From positions 1 through 37,766 of the forward strand of contig CANOFW010000029.1 in assembly GCA_947565425.1 (NCBI GenBank): a stretch of DNA of 37,766 nucleotides, written 5' to 3'. The notes beneath the pieces were generated by a model that made no database searches, was not told the DNA's origin, and saw nothing but the letters and a program-made list of their open reading frames with translations. The stretch's first letter is position 1; the number at the start of each line of letters is the position of its first letter. Made by a program: the position numbers and the translations under genes. Shown piece by piece: positions 1 to 7,277 of this stretch. Source of the stretch: an uncultured Lachnospiraceae bacterium (GTDB lineage: Bacteria; Bacillota; Clostridia; Lachnospirales; Lachnospiraceae).

Positions 1-63
1 GGCCACTTCGATGAAGACGATCTCCGCTACATACGCAAAGAAATCAAACAGGGCGGGAGGTAA
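1..63 (+). CDS. C-terminal end of a probable HicA-type toxin (partial)
   Basis: The window opens inside a reading frame that runs to a TAA at 61-63 and encodes a charged tail, GHFDEDDLRYIRKEIKQGGR. It ends 33 bp before a HicB-like antitoxin on the same strand. In HicAB modules the small HicA mRNA-interferase gene commonly precedes hicB, so HicA is the likely identity. This rests on position only: the visible 20 residues hold none of the diagnostic HicA residues (the catalytic His and the double-stranded RNA-binding fold lie further upstream). Confidence 0.4.
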   Translation, partial: GHFDEDDLRYIRKEIKQGGR

Positions 64-96
64 ATCCTCCCTGACACCAGCAAAGGAGGATGACCT

Positions 97-504
97 ATGA
101 AATATATCTATACTGCAACATTCGTACCAAACGAAGACGGCACCAAATACTATTGCCGTGTTCCCGACCTTCCTGGGTGCATCACCACCGGGAACAGCAT
201 TGATGACGCCATTGAAATGATTACTGATGCCGCCAGCGGATGGCTAGTGGTGGCAGAGGATGAAGGAAACGACATTCCAGAGGCAACTCCACAACATGAG
301 TTAAACATTCCAGAAAAAGCAACCTGCTCCATCATACGCATTGACACATTCGCATACCGGGCGGCAACCGATACCAAGGCAGTCCGCAAAAACGTCTCCC
401 TTCCTGCATGGATGGCAACACTGGCAGAGAAAAGGGGGGTGAACTGCTCCCAGGTTCTTCAGGATGGACTTATACAGCTTCTTAATTCCAGCCATGCACG
501 ATAA
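97..504 (+). CDS. hicB: HicB family antitoxin
   Basis: A 135-residue protein with a partial RNase H-like HicB fold in residues 1-70 (YCRVPDLPGCITTGNSIDDA is the typical HicB signature) and a C-terminal DNA-binding part around residues 95-130, where VRKNVSLPAWMATLAEKRGV resembles the ribbon-helix-helix or HicB C-terminal domain. HicB antitoxins bind and neutralise the HicA mRNA interferase and repress their own operon. The start is supported by AAAGGAGG 10 bases upstream. The preceding frame probably encodes HicA. The family assignment is strong. Which toxin it pairs with is inferred because that gene is cut by the window edge. Confidence 0.85.
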   Translation: MKYIYTATFVPNEDGTKYYCRVPDLPGCITTGNSIDDAIEMITDAASGWLVVAEDEGNDIPEATPQHELNIPEKATCSIIRIDTFAYRAATDTKAVRKNVSLPAWMATLAEKRGVNCSQVLQDGLIQLLNSSHAR

Positions 505-538
505 CTGAATACAATAACCAAGAAAGGAAGTGGATATT

Positions 539-1099
539 ATGGCGCCAGCATTGGCACAAAAGAAATTCTATACCATTGACGATATCTACAGTTTGCCAGA
601 AGGCAGCAGGGCAGAACTAATTGACGGCCAGATTTACGATATGGCACCGCCTTCCAGAAAACATCAGGACATTACAGGGGAACTTTTTGGAATCATCCGG
701 GAATACATCCGTTCAAACAATGGCTCATGCCGACCATACATTGCCCCATTTGCCGTATTTTTGGATAAAAACGATACAAACTATGTTGAGCCGGATATAT
801 CCGTTATCTGCGATAAGTCAAAACTCACCGACAAAGGATGTTTTGGCGCTCCTGACTGGATAATTGAAATCGTATCACCAGGCAGCAGACGAATGGACTA
901 TTTCACGAAACTCTTTAAATACCGCACTGCTGGTATTAGGGAATACTGGATTGTCGATCCGGAAAAAAATCGTATTCTTGTTTACAATTTTGAATCAGAA
1001 GATACCGGGGACTATACTTTTGCCGATTCTGTAAAAGCCAATATCTACGATGATTTTTTTATCAACTTTTCGGATATTGCTGATCTGCTGAATATCTAG
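539..1099 (+). CDS. Uma2 family (DUF820) nuclease-fold protein
   Basis: A 186-residue protein of the Uma2/DUF820 family, which has a PD-(D/E)XK restriction-endonuclease fold. The expected motifs are visible: RAELIDGQIYDM near the N-terminus, VEPDISVIC (Asp), DWIIEIVSPGS (the Glu strand) and a following FTKLFKYRTAGIREYWIVDP block. The frame is open from a GTG at 530, but the AAGGAAG ribosome site overlaps that codon and is well spaced for the ATG at 539, so I start there. It lies 35 bp after hicB. Family members are abundant in cyanobacteria and some Firmicutes, and their cellular role is not established. A nuclease activity is inferred from the fold only. Confidence 0.85.
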   Translation: MAPALAQKKFYTIDDIYSLPEGSRAELIDGQIYDMAPPSRKHQDITGELFGIIREYIRSNNGSCRPYIAPFAVFLDKNDTNYVEPDISVICDKSKLTDKGCFGAPDWIIEIVSPGSRRMDYFTKLFKYRTAGIREYWIVDPEKNRILVYNFESEDTGDYTFADSVKANIYDDFFINFSDIADLLNI

Positions 1100-1111
1100 C
1101 CAAAAGAAAAG

Positions 1112-1144
1112 GGGGCTGTCGCACTAAGTTAAAGCGACAGCCCC
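1112..1144. terminator. Bidirectional hairpin terminator
   Basis: A perfect 11-bp inverted repeat, GGGGCTGTCGC and GCGACAGCCCC, separated by 11 bases. On the minus strand it is followed by a T-rich run (CTTTTCTTTT). It sits between the convergent Uma2 gene and the minus-strand small genes, so it probably ends transcripts from both sides. The GGGGCTGTCGCAC core recurs at 5096 in another hairpin. Confidence 0.65.
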
Positions 1145-1221
1145 AAGATAATTTTTGTACATGTTGTTTACATTACGAAGCAATGCAAACCTTTTGAACG
1201 AATCATAACTTATAATATATA

Positions 1222-1365
1222 TTATTGCGACACCACCATTATACTATTCTGTATTCTTTTCTCCAGTTCTTCACGTTTCTCCTTGCGCTTGCGGATGGCA
1301 TTTTCATATTCATACTTGCCCCCGCAAGGCCCACCATTGTTTTTGTATGCATAAATAATCTCCAT
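1222..1365 (-). CDS. Possible small hypothetical protein
   Basis: A 47-residue frame starting at ATG 1365 (MEIIYAYKNNGGPCGGKYEY...), rich in Lys and Glu in its second half, which looks helical. The frame is open back to 1413 and overlaps the end of the 167-residue gene upstream by a few codons. The ribosome site before 1365 is weak. It could be a real coupled gene, or the out-of-frame tail of the upstream coiled-coil protein after a frameshift. I do not recognise it. Confidence 0.25.
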   Translation of the reverse strand: MEIIYAYKNNGGPCGGKYEYENAIRKRKEKREELEKRIQNSIMVVSQ

Positions 1366-1375
1366 TTCGTTTTCT

Positions 1376-1879
1376 TTAAGAAAAAACCGTATGCTGCCTT
1401 CTGTAGTTATCATTATCTTTCTGGCTTAATTCCTGCTCTACTTGCGCCAGTTTTTTCTCCAGCTCCCGGATTTTCTTTTCATCCCCGGAAGCTGACTGGA
1501 TTTTCTGCTCTAACTGCTGCTTTTTCTCTTTCAGTTTTTTGATTTCCTGTTCTACCTTATCGGTATCACCGACACATATCTCTGGTTTTGGCTCTTCCTT
1601 CCCATCCGCACGGTCAGCCTTATGCGGATCCTCAAAAAAGATTTGGCGGTTGCCATTCTCATCCTGTACTACCCGATAAAGCCCGCTAGGTTTTTTCCCC
1701 GATTTTTCACTGCCGATATATTCATCCCGGAGCTCAGACAGACGCCTCGATTCTTTTATATCTGTGGCACTGTCCGCTTCTGTTGCTTTGGGGACCCTAT
1801 CAGCAGCCTGTTTTTCCCTCACCTTTTCTACATAATTGGTCTGGAAACGGTCATAGTTTTCGTTAATCTGCATTGCCAT
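1376..1879 (-). CDS. Hypothetical coiled-coil protein
   Basis: A 167-residue soluble, highly charged protein with no signal peptide or membrane segment. Residues about 105-155 form a strong heptad-like coiled coil (VEQEIKKLKEKKQQLEQKIQ and the Lys/Glu-rich stretch after it). The middle contains SGLYRVVQDENGNRQIFFED, which looks like a small beta hairpin. The start has a clear GAAGGAGG site 7-8 bases upstream. I recognise it as the kind of short conserved protein seen in Lachnospiraceae genomes but cannot give a family with confidence. Function unknown. Its transcript would end at the 1112-1144 hairpin. Confidence 0.6.
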   Translation of the reverse strand: MAMQINENYDRFQTNYVEKVREKQAADRVPKATEADSATDIKESRRLSELRDEYIGSEKSGKKPSGLYRVVQDENGNRQIFFEDPHKADRADGKEEPKPEICVGDTDKVEQEIKKLKEKKQQLEQKIQSASGDEKKIRELEKKLAQVEQELSQKDNDNYRRQHTVFS

Positions 1880-2010
1880 AAGTCTTCCTCCTTCGATTTT
1901 CTATTGTCGGACAGCGCTGTTTACAAATAGCTGTCGTTTTCTGTTTCGGCTGTAGGAAGAAGCAGATTCATTCATTTGCTGTGAGATGCTTTGCGGATGA
2001 TGTAAAATGT

Positions 2011-2334
2011 TCAGCGCTGAGCCTCCAACCGCCGAGCAGTGTCAGTTTGCAGCTTGGCAGCATACCGACGCAGAAAATCCCCGCAATCCAGTATTTCCAA
2101 GTGTTCCATCATCTCTCTGCGCCAGATAAGAAGATCCATGTTTACCGCGGTAGACAAAGAACAACTCCGAATACACATACCATAGGAATCTACCATATCC
2201 AATGGAATCGGCGACACCCACATATACGCCCCCGGCAAGCGCTGTAATAAATCAATCTGGCTACCTCTGTCATATACATAAATACGGCGAGGCGGCATAC
2301 CATGCAAATGGGGATTAATACGCGCCATACTCAT
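2011..2334 (-). CDS. Hypothetical protein, coupled to the gene before it
   Basis: A 107-residue protein, His- and Arg-rich at the start (ARINPHLHGMPPRRIYVYD), without a recognised domain, signal peptide or membrane span. Its ATG overlaps the last codons of the preceding 80-residue gene by 4 bases, the usual sign of translational coupling. Nothing in it allows a functional assignment. The coupling and the matched strand make it more likely to be real than a chance frame. Confidence 0.5.
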   Translation of the reverse strand: MSMARINPHLHGMPPRRIYVYDRGSQIDLLQRLPGAYMWVSPIPLDMVDSYGMCIRSCSLSTAVNMDLLIWRREMMEHLEILDCGDFLRRYAAKLQTDTARRLEAQR

Positions 2335-2573
2335 AAGGTTATTGTATAAGCCAGATAATTTATATTCGGATTATCTCTAAGTGCAATATCTTTTGCCTCG
2401 GTTATCCATTCTGTTATCCAATTGCTACAGTCTTTGCCAATACTACAATCGTTTAAGGTTCCGTCTGCCGTCATTATGGCAAATGGTATTGCATCATCTA
2501 ATTCCATTTTTAATTCTCTCTCTTCCTCCTCCAACAAATTTTTAACCTGAGTTCGAGATAGCCCTAACATCAA
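2331..2573 (-). CDS. Hypothetical protein
   Basis: An 80-residue acidic protein. The N-terminal MMLGLSRTQVKNLLEEEERE could be a short helix-turn-helix-like or helical hairpin segment, and the rest (AKDIALRDNPNINYLAYTITL) looks alpha/beta. No known family is recognised. It is the first gene of a two-gene unit with the 107-residue gene, which overlaps its end by 4 bases. Confidence 0.45.
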   Translation of the reverse strand: MMLGLSRTQVKNLLEEEERELKMELDDAIPFAIMTADGTLNDCSIGKDCSNWITEWITEAKDIALRDNPNINYLAYTITL

Positions 2574-2813
2574 AATAACATAGATTTCTCTGCTCCTTTT
2601 AAGGCGTCAAAGCATCCGCCAGGCTATTTGTTGTCCTTACAGTCGCCATCAAGCGATTTTTATCTCTGCGATATTTTAAATAAGTATAAGTAGGTACGAA
2701 ATTGGTGTAAAACCATACAGATCTATGCATAACAGGATGACATCTAACGGTTTACGTGATAAAATAATTATTGTTCAGAAAAAGATAAATTGTCAGATGT
2801 GGAGAATATTCAT

Positions 2814-3154
2814 ATGAGTTCTTTATTGCCATCGACAAGAAACACACGCATATTATCTACAGGTACAATGAAATACACCTGGAGTGATTGCCCTGAGAAT
2901 CTGACTGAGCAGGAAGTTCGCTGGCTGTTGGATAATGATGTAACCATTATTGTAGATTTGCGTTCAGATGAAGAGGCTGCTAAGAAACCATTCTTTCTTA
3001 AAGGAAAAAAATAATTCATACAATTATGAATGCAGAATCCAAAGTAATGTATTTTTACACAGCAGGTAAAGACTGTACTGGTGTAGTGTCAGCAATTATC
3101 TTGAAAAGGTTTGGATTTAGTAACGAAGTAATGCTGCTTTTAAAGCAGTTATAA
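2814..3154 (+). pseudogene. Dead tyrosine phosphatase (Y_phosphatase3-like) remnant
   Basis: The first part (2814-3014) begins LLPSTRNTRI and has WLLDNDVTIIVDLRSDEEA, the N-terminal signature of the bacterial tyrosine/serine phosphatase family that carries an HCxxGKDRTG loop. A second fragment in a different frame (3026-3154) reads MYFYTAGKDCTGVVSAIILK and matches the region around the catalytic loop. Roughly 100 or more residues that normally separate these parts are missing, with a stop and frame change between them. In the loop the His, the nucleophilic Cys and the phosphate-binding Arg are replaced by Phe, Tyr and Cys, so no catalysis is expected. The start ATG at 2814 has GGAG 9 bases upstream; the frame is also open from a TTG at 2790. 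Confidence 0.75.
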
Positions 3155-3219
3155 CATTCGGTTTATTTAGAAAATGCAGCAGAATAATAAATCGAAAACA
3201 AAACAGAGCGAGGAGTTCA

Positions 3220-3918
3220 ATGATGATTAAAGCTATTGTGTTTGATATTGGACAGACACTGGTTGAGTATAAGATGCCTTTAAACTGGTCTAAGCTTTAT
3301 AGAGCTGCATTTGCAAGTGTCGCTGATGCGTGTGGATATACTTTTCTGGATAGTCAGTATCAATACGCAAGTCAGGTGTTGACTAAATATAATACGAGGA
3401 TAAATCCACGAGAGCATGAGATAACATCTGACCAGATTTTTGGTGAAATCATAAGAGGTATGGATATACCGGTGGAGGATATTGAGAAAGTTAAGTTCCA
3501 TTTTTACTCTTACTTCAAAAGAGATGCCCATGTATATCCGGAAGTTAGGGAAACGCTGAAAAGGCTGTTTGAAAAGAGAATATTATTAGGAACTTTATCT
3601 GATGTCGCATATGGTATGGATAACGTATATGCTATGGAGGATATCAGCGAAATTATAAAGTATATTGATTATCCGTTGACTTCCAATGATACCGGCTTCC
3701 GGAAACCCTGTGGGGAAGGATTAAAGATTTTATCCGATAAAATGCAGATTGGTGTTAAAGAAATGGCATTTGTCGGTGATGAAGAAAAAGATATCATGTG
3801 TGCGATCAATGCAGGCGTGTATTCAATCCTGATAAACAGAAGCGGCAATATTAAAAATTATGGACAAAATAAAGAGATAAGCTCATTAGGCGAATTATTA
3901 AATATATTTGACGGATAA
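3220..3918 (+). CDS. HAD superfamily hydrolase
   Basis: A 232-residue haloacid-dehalogenase-type hydrolase. Motif I is VFDIGQTL, in which the second Asp of DxDGT is Gly, a variation also found in some other HAD families. Motif II is the Ser/Thr of LGTLSDVAYG, motif III the Lys of GFRKPCGEG, and motif IV FVGDEEKDI. The cap is the helical C1 type between residues 15 and 100. HAD enzymes of this type usually remove phosphate from small metabolites; the substrate cannot be predicted. GAGGAG lies before two adjacent ATG codons (3220 and 3223). It appears intact, unlike its neighbours on both sides. Confidence 0.85.
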   Translation: MMIKAIVFDIGQTLVEYKMPLNWSKLYRAAFASVADACGYTFLDSQYQYASQVLTKYNTRINPREHEITSDQIFGEIIRGMDIPVEDIEKVKFHFYSYFKRDAHVYPEVRETLKRLFEKRILLGTLSDVAYGMDNVYAMEDISEIIKYIDYPLTSNDTGFRKPCGEGLKILSDKMQIGVKEMAFVGDEEKDIMCAINAGVYSILINRSGNIKNYGQNKEISSLGELLNIFDG

Positions 3919-3980
3919 AAATTTGAATGTAATTATGGCATTCTGTTAAAGGTACAAACAGGTATTTGAGGGCGCGGCTT

Positions 3981-4043
3981 ATGGGAACGGGAATTATTGT
4001 ATGCGGCTTAAATGGCAGTGGAAAGAGTACGTTTGGAAAATAT
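3981..4043 (+). pseudogene. N-terminal stub of a P-loop kinase or ATPase
   Basis: ATG at 3981 begins GTGIIVCGLNGSGKSTFGK, a clear Walker A motif at the very N-terminus as in small adenylate-kinase-like proteins. After about 21 residues the homology stops and the frame continues into sequence of different character, ending at a TAA at 4140-4142. The rest of the gene is absent and an IS256-type transposase begins about 100 bp later. Interruption by that element is the simplest explanation, although no clean terminal repeat was identified at the join. Confidence 0.65.
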
Positions 4044-4145
4044 CGGCTTCCTCGAGAGTACGAAAAAAACTCTGTAAAAACTGAATCGAAGTATTCTGAA
4101 AAGGTCTTCTATGATAAAATAAAAAATCATAGGAGGCCTTAAATT

Positions 4146-5062
4146 ATGGCAAACAGAAAAAAAGAAGTTTACAAACCAAAACCAATGACAGAGGGGAAAA
4201 GAAACGTCATCCAAGGTCTGCTCCGGGAGTATGACATTCATACGGTTTTGAGGTCAGCGAAGGCATGGTGTCAGACATCACCGACAAGCTGCTGCCGAAG
4301 ATCGAGGAATGGCAGAACCGCTCCTTGTCAGCGGTTTATCCGGTCGTGTTTATAGACGCCGTGCATTTCTCCGTCAGGGACGACGGAGTCATCCGGAAGC
4401 TGGCGGCTTATGTGGTTCTGGGGATCAATGAAGACGGGAAAAAAGAAGTCCTCACCATAACGATCGGGGAAAATGAAAGCAGCAAATACTGGCTGAGCGT
4501 GCTGAACAGCTTAAAAAACCGCGGCATAAAGGACATACGGATGCTCTGCTCTGACGGCCTGACGGGGAGCAAAGAGGCCATCACAGCTGCGTTCCCGTCA
4601 ACGAAGCAGCAGAGGCGCATCGTCCACATGGTGCGGAACACGCTGAAATATGTCGCAAACAAGGACCTGAAGGCATTTGCAAAAGACCTGAAGACAATCT
4701 ACACTGCGCCGGATGAAGAAAGCGCTTCTAAGCATCTGAAAACCGTGACGGAAAAATGGGAGGGACAGTACCCGAACGCGATGAACCGCTGGCACGACAA
4801 CTGGGATGCCGTATCCCCAATCTTCAAGTTTTCCAAAGACGTTAGGACGGCATTCTACACGACAAATGCAATAGAATCACTCAATTCCTCCTACTGCCGC
4901 CTAAACCGCCAGAGGAGCGTGTTTCCGAGTTCGCAGGCATTATAAAAAGCCCTGTATTTGGCAACATTTGAGAGCGTAAAAAAATGGACAGTCCCGATCC
5001 GGAACTGGGGAAAAATCCGGGGAGAGCTGGCACTCATGTACCCGGACAGGATGCCGGAGTAA
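4146..5062 (+). pseudogene. IS256 family transposase, internally deleted
   Basis: The coding sequence starts MANRKKEVYKPKPMTEGKRN, then near 4241 jumps frame into YGFEVSEGMVSDITDKLLPK, which in intact IS256 (mutator-type) transposases lies far downstream. Probably well over 100 residues are deleted. The catalytic core follows with its DDE residues: Asp in VFIDAVHFSVRDDG, Asp in CSDGLTGSKEA, Glu in TNAIESLNS. A TAA at 4943-4945 then interrupts SSQAL/KALYLATFESVKKW, and the expected ending (RNWGKIRGELALMYPDRMPE) continues in frame to 5062. The copy cannot transpose by itself. Terminal inverted repeats were not confidently located. Confidence 0.9.
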
Positions 5063-5095
5063 CAAAAAACGCCGGAATGCCAAGAGTAAATTCAC

Positions 5096-5130
5096 GGGGC
5101 TGTCGCACTAAGCAATTAGTGCGCAGCTCC
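5096..5130. repeat. Inverted repeat, possible terminator or insertion-element end
   Basis: GGGGCTGTCGCACTAA pairs imperfectly with TTAGTGCGCAGCTCC across a 4-base loop, followed by TTT on the plus strand. It lies 34 bp after the transposase stop. Its left arm shares GGGGCTGTCGCACTAA(G) with the repeat at 1112. It may be a terminator or part of the IS256-type end. Confidence 0.55.
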
Positions 5131-5238
5131 TTTAGAAAAACAAAACGATCCCGGTCTGCTTTTGGGCATTTTATGGATTAATATTTATTTATCATCTTAA
5201 ACCTGCTCTATTAATTCTTCTAACACTTTTTGCCCCTC

Positions 5239-5892
5239 CTATCCTACAATTTTCTGAAATTGTTTTATATTTTCCTGTATATTCCCTTGAAATATCGAGG
5301 AACCTGCAACCAGTATAGTCGCACCATATTGGATGCACTCTGCCGCATTTTCCATTGTAATTCCACCATCCACTCCAATCAGTGCGCTACACCCAGCCGC
5401 CTGCAAAAATCTCTTACATTCTCTTATTTTTTGCATCATACCTGATATAAATTTTTGCCCACCGAACCCAGGATTTACTGTCATCAATAATATCTGATCC
5501 ACATCCTGTAAGACATATCGCAAAGTTTCAAGAGATGTTGCCGGATTCAGCGCCACACCTGCATGACAGCGGTTTTCTTTTATTTCCTGGATTGTTCGCT
5601 GTAGATGCCTACAGGCTTCCTGATGGATAGTGATGGAATTTGCCCCCGCTAATACTGCATTCTTAATAAACCTTTCAGGATTCTCTATCATAAAATGTAC
5701 ATCAAATTCCATATCTGAGCAGGAGCGTATAGCGCTGATCACCGGAAATCCAATGGAAAGGTTTGGTACAAACACCCCATCCATCACATCAATATGAATT
5801 TTCTTAATACCTGCATCTTCTAAACCTCGAAGCTGTTTTTCCAGACACTTAAAATCTGCTGACAAAATAGATGGTGCAATCATCCCCGTCAT
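5239..5892 (-). CDS. rpe: Ribulose-phosphate 3-epimerase
   Basis: A 217-residue TIM-barrel enzyme that interconverts D-ribulose 5-phosphate and D-xylulose 5-phosphate. Family motifs are all visible: IAPSILSADF at the start, HIDVMDGVFVPNLSIG with the metal-binding His/Asp, FDVHFMIENPE, the loop MTVNPGFGGQKFI, and the phosphate-binding GVDGGITMENA and LVAGSSIF near the end. Length is normal and it looks intact. AGGAGG lies 7 bases before the ATG. It is the last gene of the decayed minus-strand pentose cluster, 113 bp after the ulaE-like gene. It may be a pathway-specific paralogue rather than the housekeeping copy. Confidence 0.95.
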   Translation of the reverse strand: MTGMIAPSILSADFKCLEKQLRGLEDAGIKKIHIDVMDGVFVPNLSIGFPVISAIRSCSDMEFDVHFMIENPERFIKNAVLAGANSITIHQEACRHLQRTIQEIKENRCHAGVALNPATSLETLRYVLQDVDQILLMTVNPGFGGQKFISGMMQKIRECKRFLQAAGCSALIGVDGGITMENAAECIQYGATILVAGSSIFQGNIQENIKQFQKIVG

Positions 5893-6005
5893 TACAAATC
5901 CTCCTAAAAATGTATATCTTGCAATTTGATTTATTTCGTAATTTGTTGTAATCAGGATATTCTCCTCTTCATAAATATACCCCTATGTATTTTGAGCCCC
6001 ATTTT

Positions 6006-6707
6006 TTACTCCCCCAAGACTTCCATTCCTGCTTCCTGCATTTTTTCAATAACAAACTGATATGCCTCTGCTATTTTTTTCGTAGCCTGCTCAATTGACT
6101 GGCATGTGCTGTTATCTGCCCACATTTCAATCAGGAACATTCCCTGATAATTCAATTCTTTTAACTTCCAGAAAATCTCTTTAAACCTTACTTCACCTTC
6201 TCCAAACGGAACTTCCTTAAAAATGCCAGGCTTTGTTTCTTTTACATGAATTGCAACCGTTTCAGAAAGTCCCAATTCAAATTCCCCACCAACATCTTTA
6301 CTAAAATTACTTAAATTCCCCATATCCGGGTAAATTTTAAAATATGGAGATGGTATCTCTTTCAGATAATGCATTGCTCTCACAATGGTTCCTACAAACT
6401 CTGTATCCATGATTTCTATTGCTCTTGCTCTAATTTTGGGATCCTTACTACCGAATGGATATTTTCTATGCCCACTCAGACACATGGTTGGAATGGAAAT
6501 TCCAGTAAACCGCATTACCGAACGAAATGTTTCTATCTCTTCGTCTGTCCAGTTAAGCCTCGCAAGCCTTTCATCCGATTCATCAATAGATATCTCCATA
6601 TAATCAAATCCTGCTTTTTTCGCCGCCATGAATTTTTCTTCCCATGTAAAGGAATTAGGCAGAGCTTTTTCATAAATCCCAATTGGATTTTTATGAATAT
6701 TATACAT
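6006..6707 (-). CDS. L-ribulose/L-xylulose 5-phosphate 3-epimerase (UlaE-like), internally shortened
   Basis: A 233-residue member of the UlaE/SgbU sugar-phosphate 3-epimerase family (TIM barrel), normally about 280-290 residues. The start (NPIGIYEKALPNSFTWEEKF), SGHRKYPFGSKDP, YPDMGNLSNF, VAIHVKETKPGIFKEVPFGEG and FLIEMWAD are all typical. Between RARAIEIMD and TEFVGT about 50 residues are missing without a frame change. In the family both sides of this segment carry an EIM(D/E)-like sequence, so the gene probably recombined between them. The metal ligands (Glu of EIMDTEF, Asp of YPDMGN, His of VHVKET, Glu of IEMW) remain, but one strand-helix unit of the barrel is lost, so activity is doubtful. 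GGAAGGAG precedes the ATG. Confidence 0.85.
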   Translation of the reverse strand: MYNIHKNPIGIYEKALPNSFTWEEKFMAAKKAGFDYMEISIDESDERLARLNWTDEEIETFRSVMRFTGISIPTMCLSGHRKYPFGSKDPKIRARAIEIMDTEFVGTIVRAMHYLKEIPSPYFKIYPDMGNLSNFSKDVGGEFELGLSETVAIHVKETKPGIFKEVPFGEGEVRFKEIFWKLKELNYQGMFLIEMWADNSTCQSIEQATKKIAEAYQFVIEKMQEAGMEVLGE

Positions 6708-6723
6708 ATCCCATACTCCTTCC

Positions 6724-6803
6724 TTACCATTCTCTTGTTACTCTAAAAATAATACTTCCAAAACAAAAGTCATCCATGAATTTCAAATGAATTTTTCCAT
6801 TCC
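6724..6803 (-). pseudogene. C-terminal scrap of an unidentified gene
   Basis: In the minus-strand frame a short open stretch reads GKIHLKFMDDFCFGSIIFRV and ends TREW, TAA at 6724-6726, immediately before the ribosome site of the ulaE-like gene. It has the look of a real protein C-terminus fused by deletion to the AraD remnant. I cannot identify the parent protein. Confidence 0.3.
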
Positions 6804-6881
6804 GTATGTATAGAAAACCCGATTATATGCTGGCAGTTTTTCGTTTGCTTTCCAGACTTTTTGTTTTAAATTGTCTAACAT
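6783..6881 (-). pseudogene. N-terminal remnant of L-ribulose-5-phosphate 4-epimerase
   Basis: ATG at 6881 overlaps the TAG of the HAD fragment, as in a coupled operon. It encodes MLDNLKQKVWKANEKLPAYN followed by RVFYTYG, which aligns with the start of AraD/UlaF/SgbE epimerases (MLExLKxxVxxANxxLPxxxLVTxTWG). Homology ends after about 27 residues and a TGA follows five codons later. The remaining 200 or so residues, including the zinc-binding His residues, are gone. Identification rests on a short stretch but fits the pathway of the flanking genes. Confidence 0.6.
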
Positions 6882-7277
6882 CTTTTCTCAATAATTTCTT
6901 TTAAATTTCTAATGACCCCATCGGCACTTGACAAGTCCTGATTTCCTGATGACTTGTTTCTATACCCATAACAAAATATCCCTGCTGCTTTTGCTGCTTT
7001 AATACCTGTCTCTGAATCCTCCACCGCAATTGCTTTATTTTGTTTCAAACCCGCCAGATTTAAAACTTTTTCGTATATATCTGGCGCAGGCTTCTTATTT
7101 ATCACTTCATCACCACATACAATTACATCAAAATACTTTTTGATTTTCAGGGAATTCAGTATCTGCTCCACCAGCCTTCGTGTAGATGATGAAGCAAGTC
7201 CGATTAACCAGCCGTTCTGAACACACCAACAAAGCACTTCTTCCAGACCTTCTGACTTAACCTGTACGTTATTTTTG
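6875..7277 (-). pseudogene. HAD hydrolase, C-terminal half (beta-phosphoglucomutase-like)
   Basis: The frame shows LEEVLCWCVQNGWLIGLASS (motif II), then GDEVINKKPAPDIYEKVL (motif III Lys) and AIAVEDSETGIKAAKAAGI (motif IV), typical of subfamily IA sugar phosphatases and phosphomutases. The N-terminal third with the nucleophile motif DxDGT and most of the cap is missing. Upstream, reading as FKNNVQVKSEGLEEV, homology can be followed to about 7277, where the sequence becomes the alcohol dehydrogenase in another frame. The fragment cannot be active. The gene probably belonged to the pentose operon between the dehydrogenase and AraD. Confidence 0.8.

Noticed and set aside
3220-3918. HAD hydrolase with Gly in place of the second Asp of DxDGT, considered as inactive
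   Set aside because: DxGxT versions of motif I occur in several HAD families, and the other motifs (Ser/Thr, Lys, GDxxxD) are intact, so loss of function is not supported.
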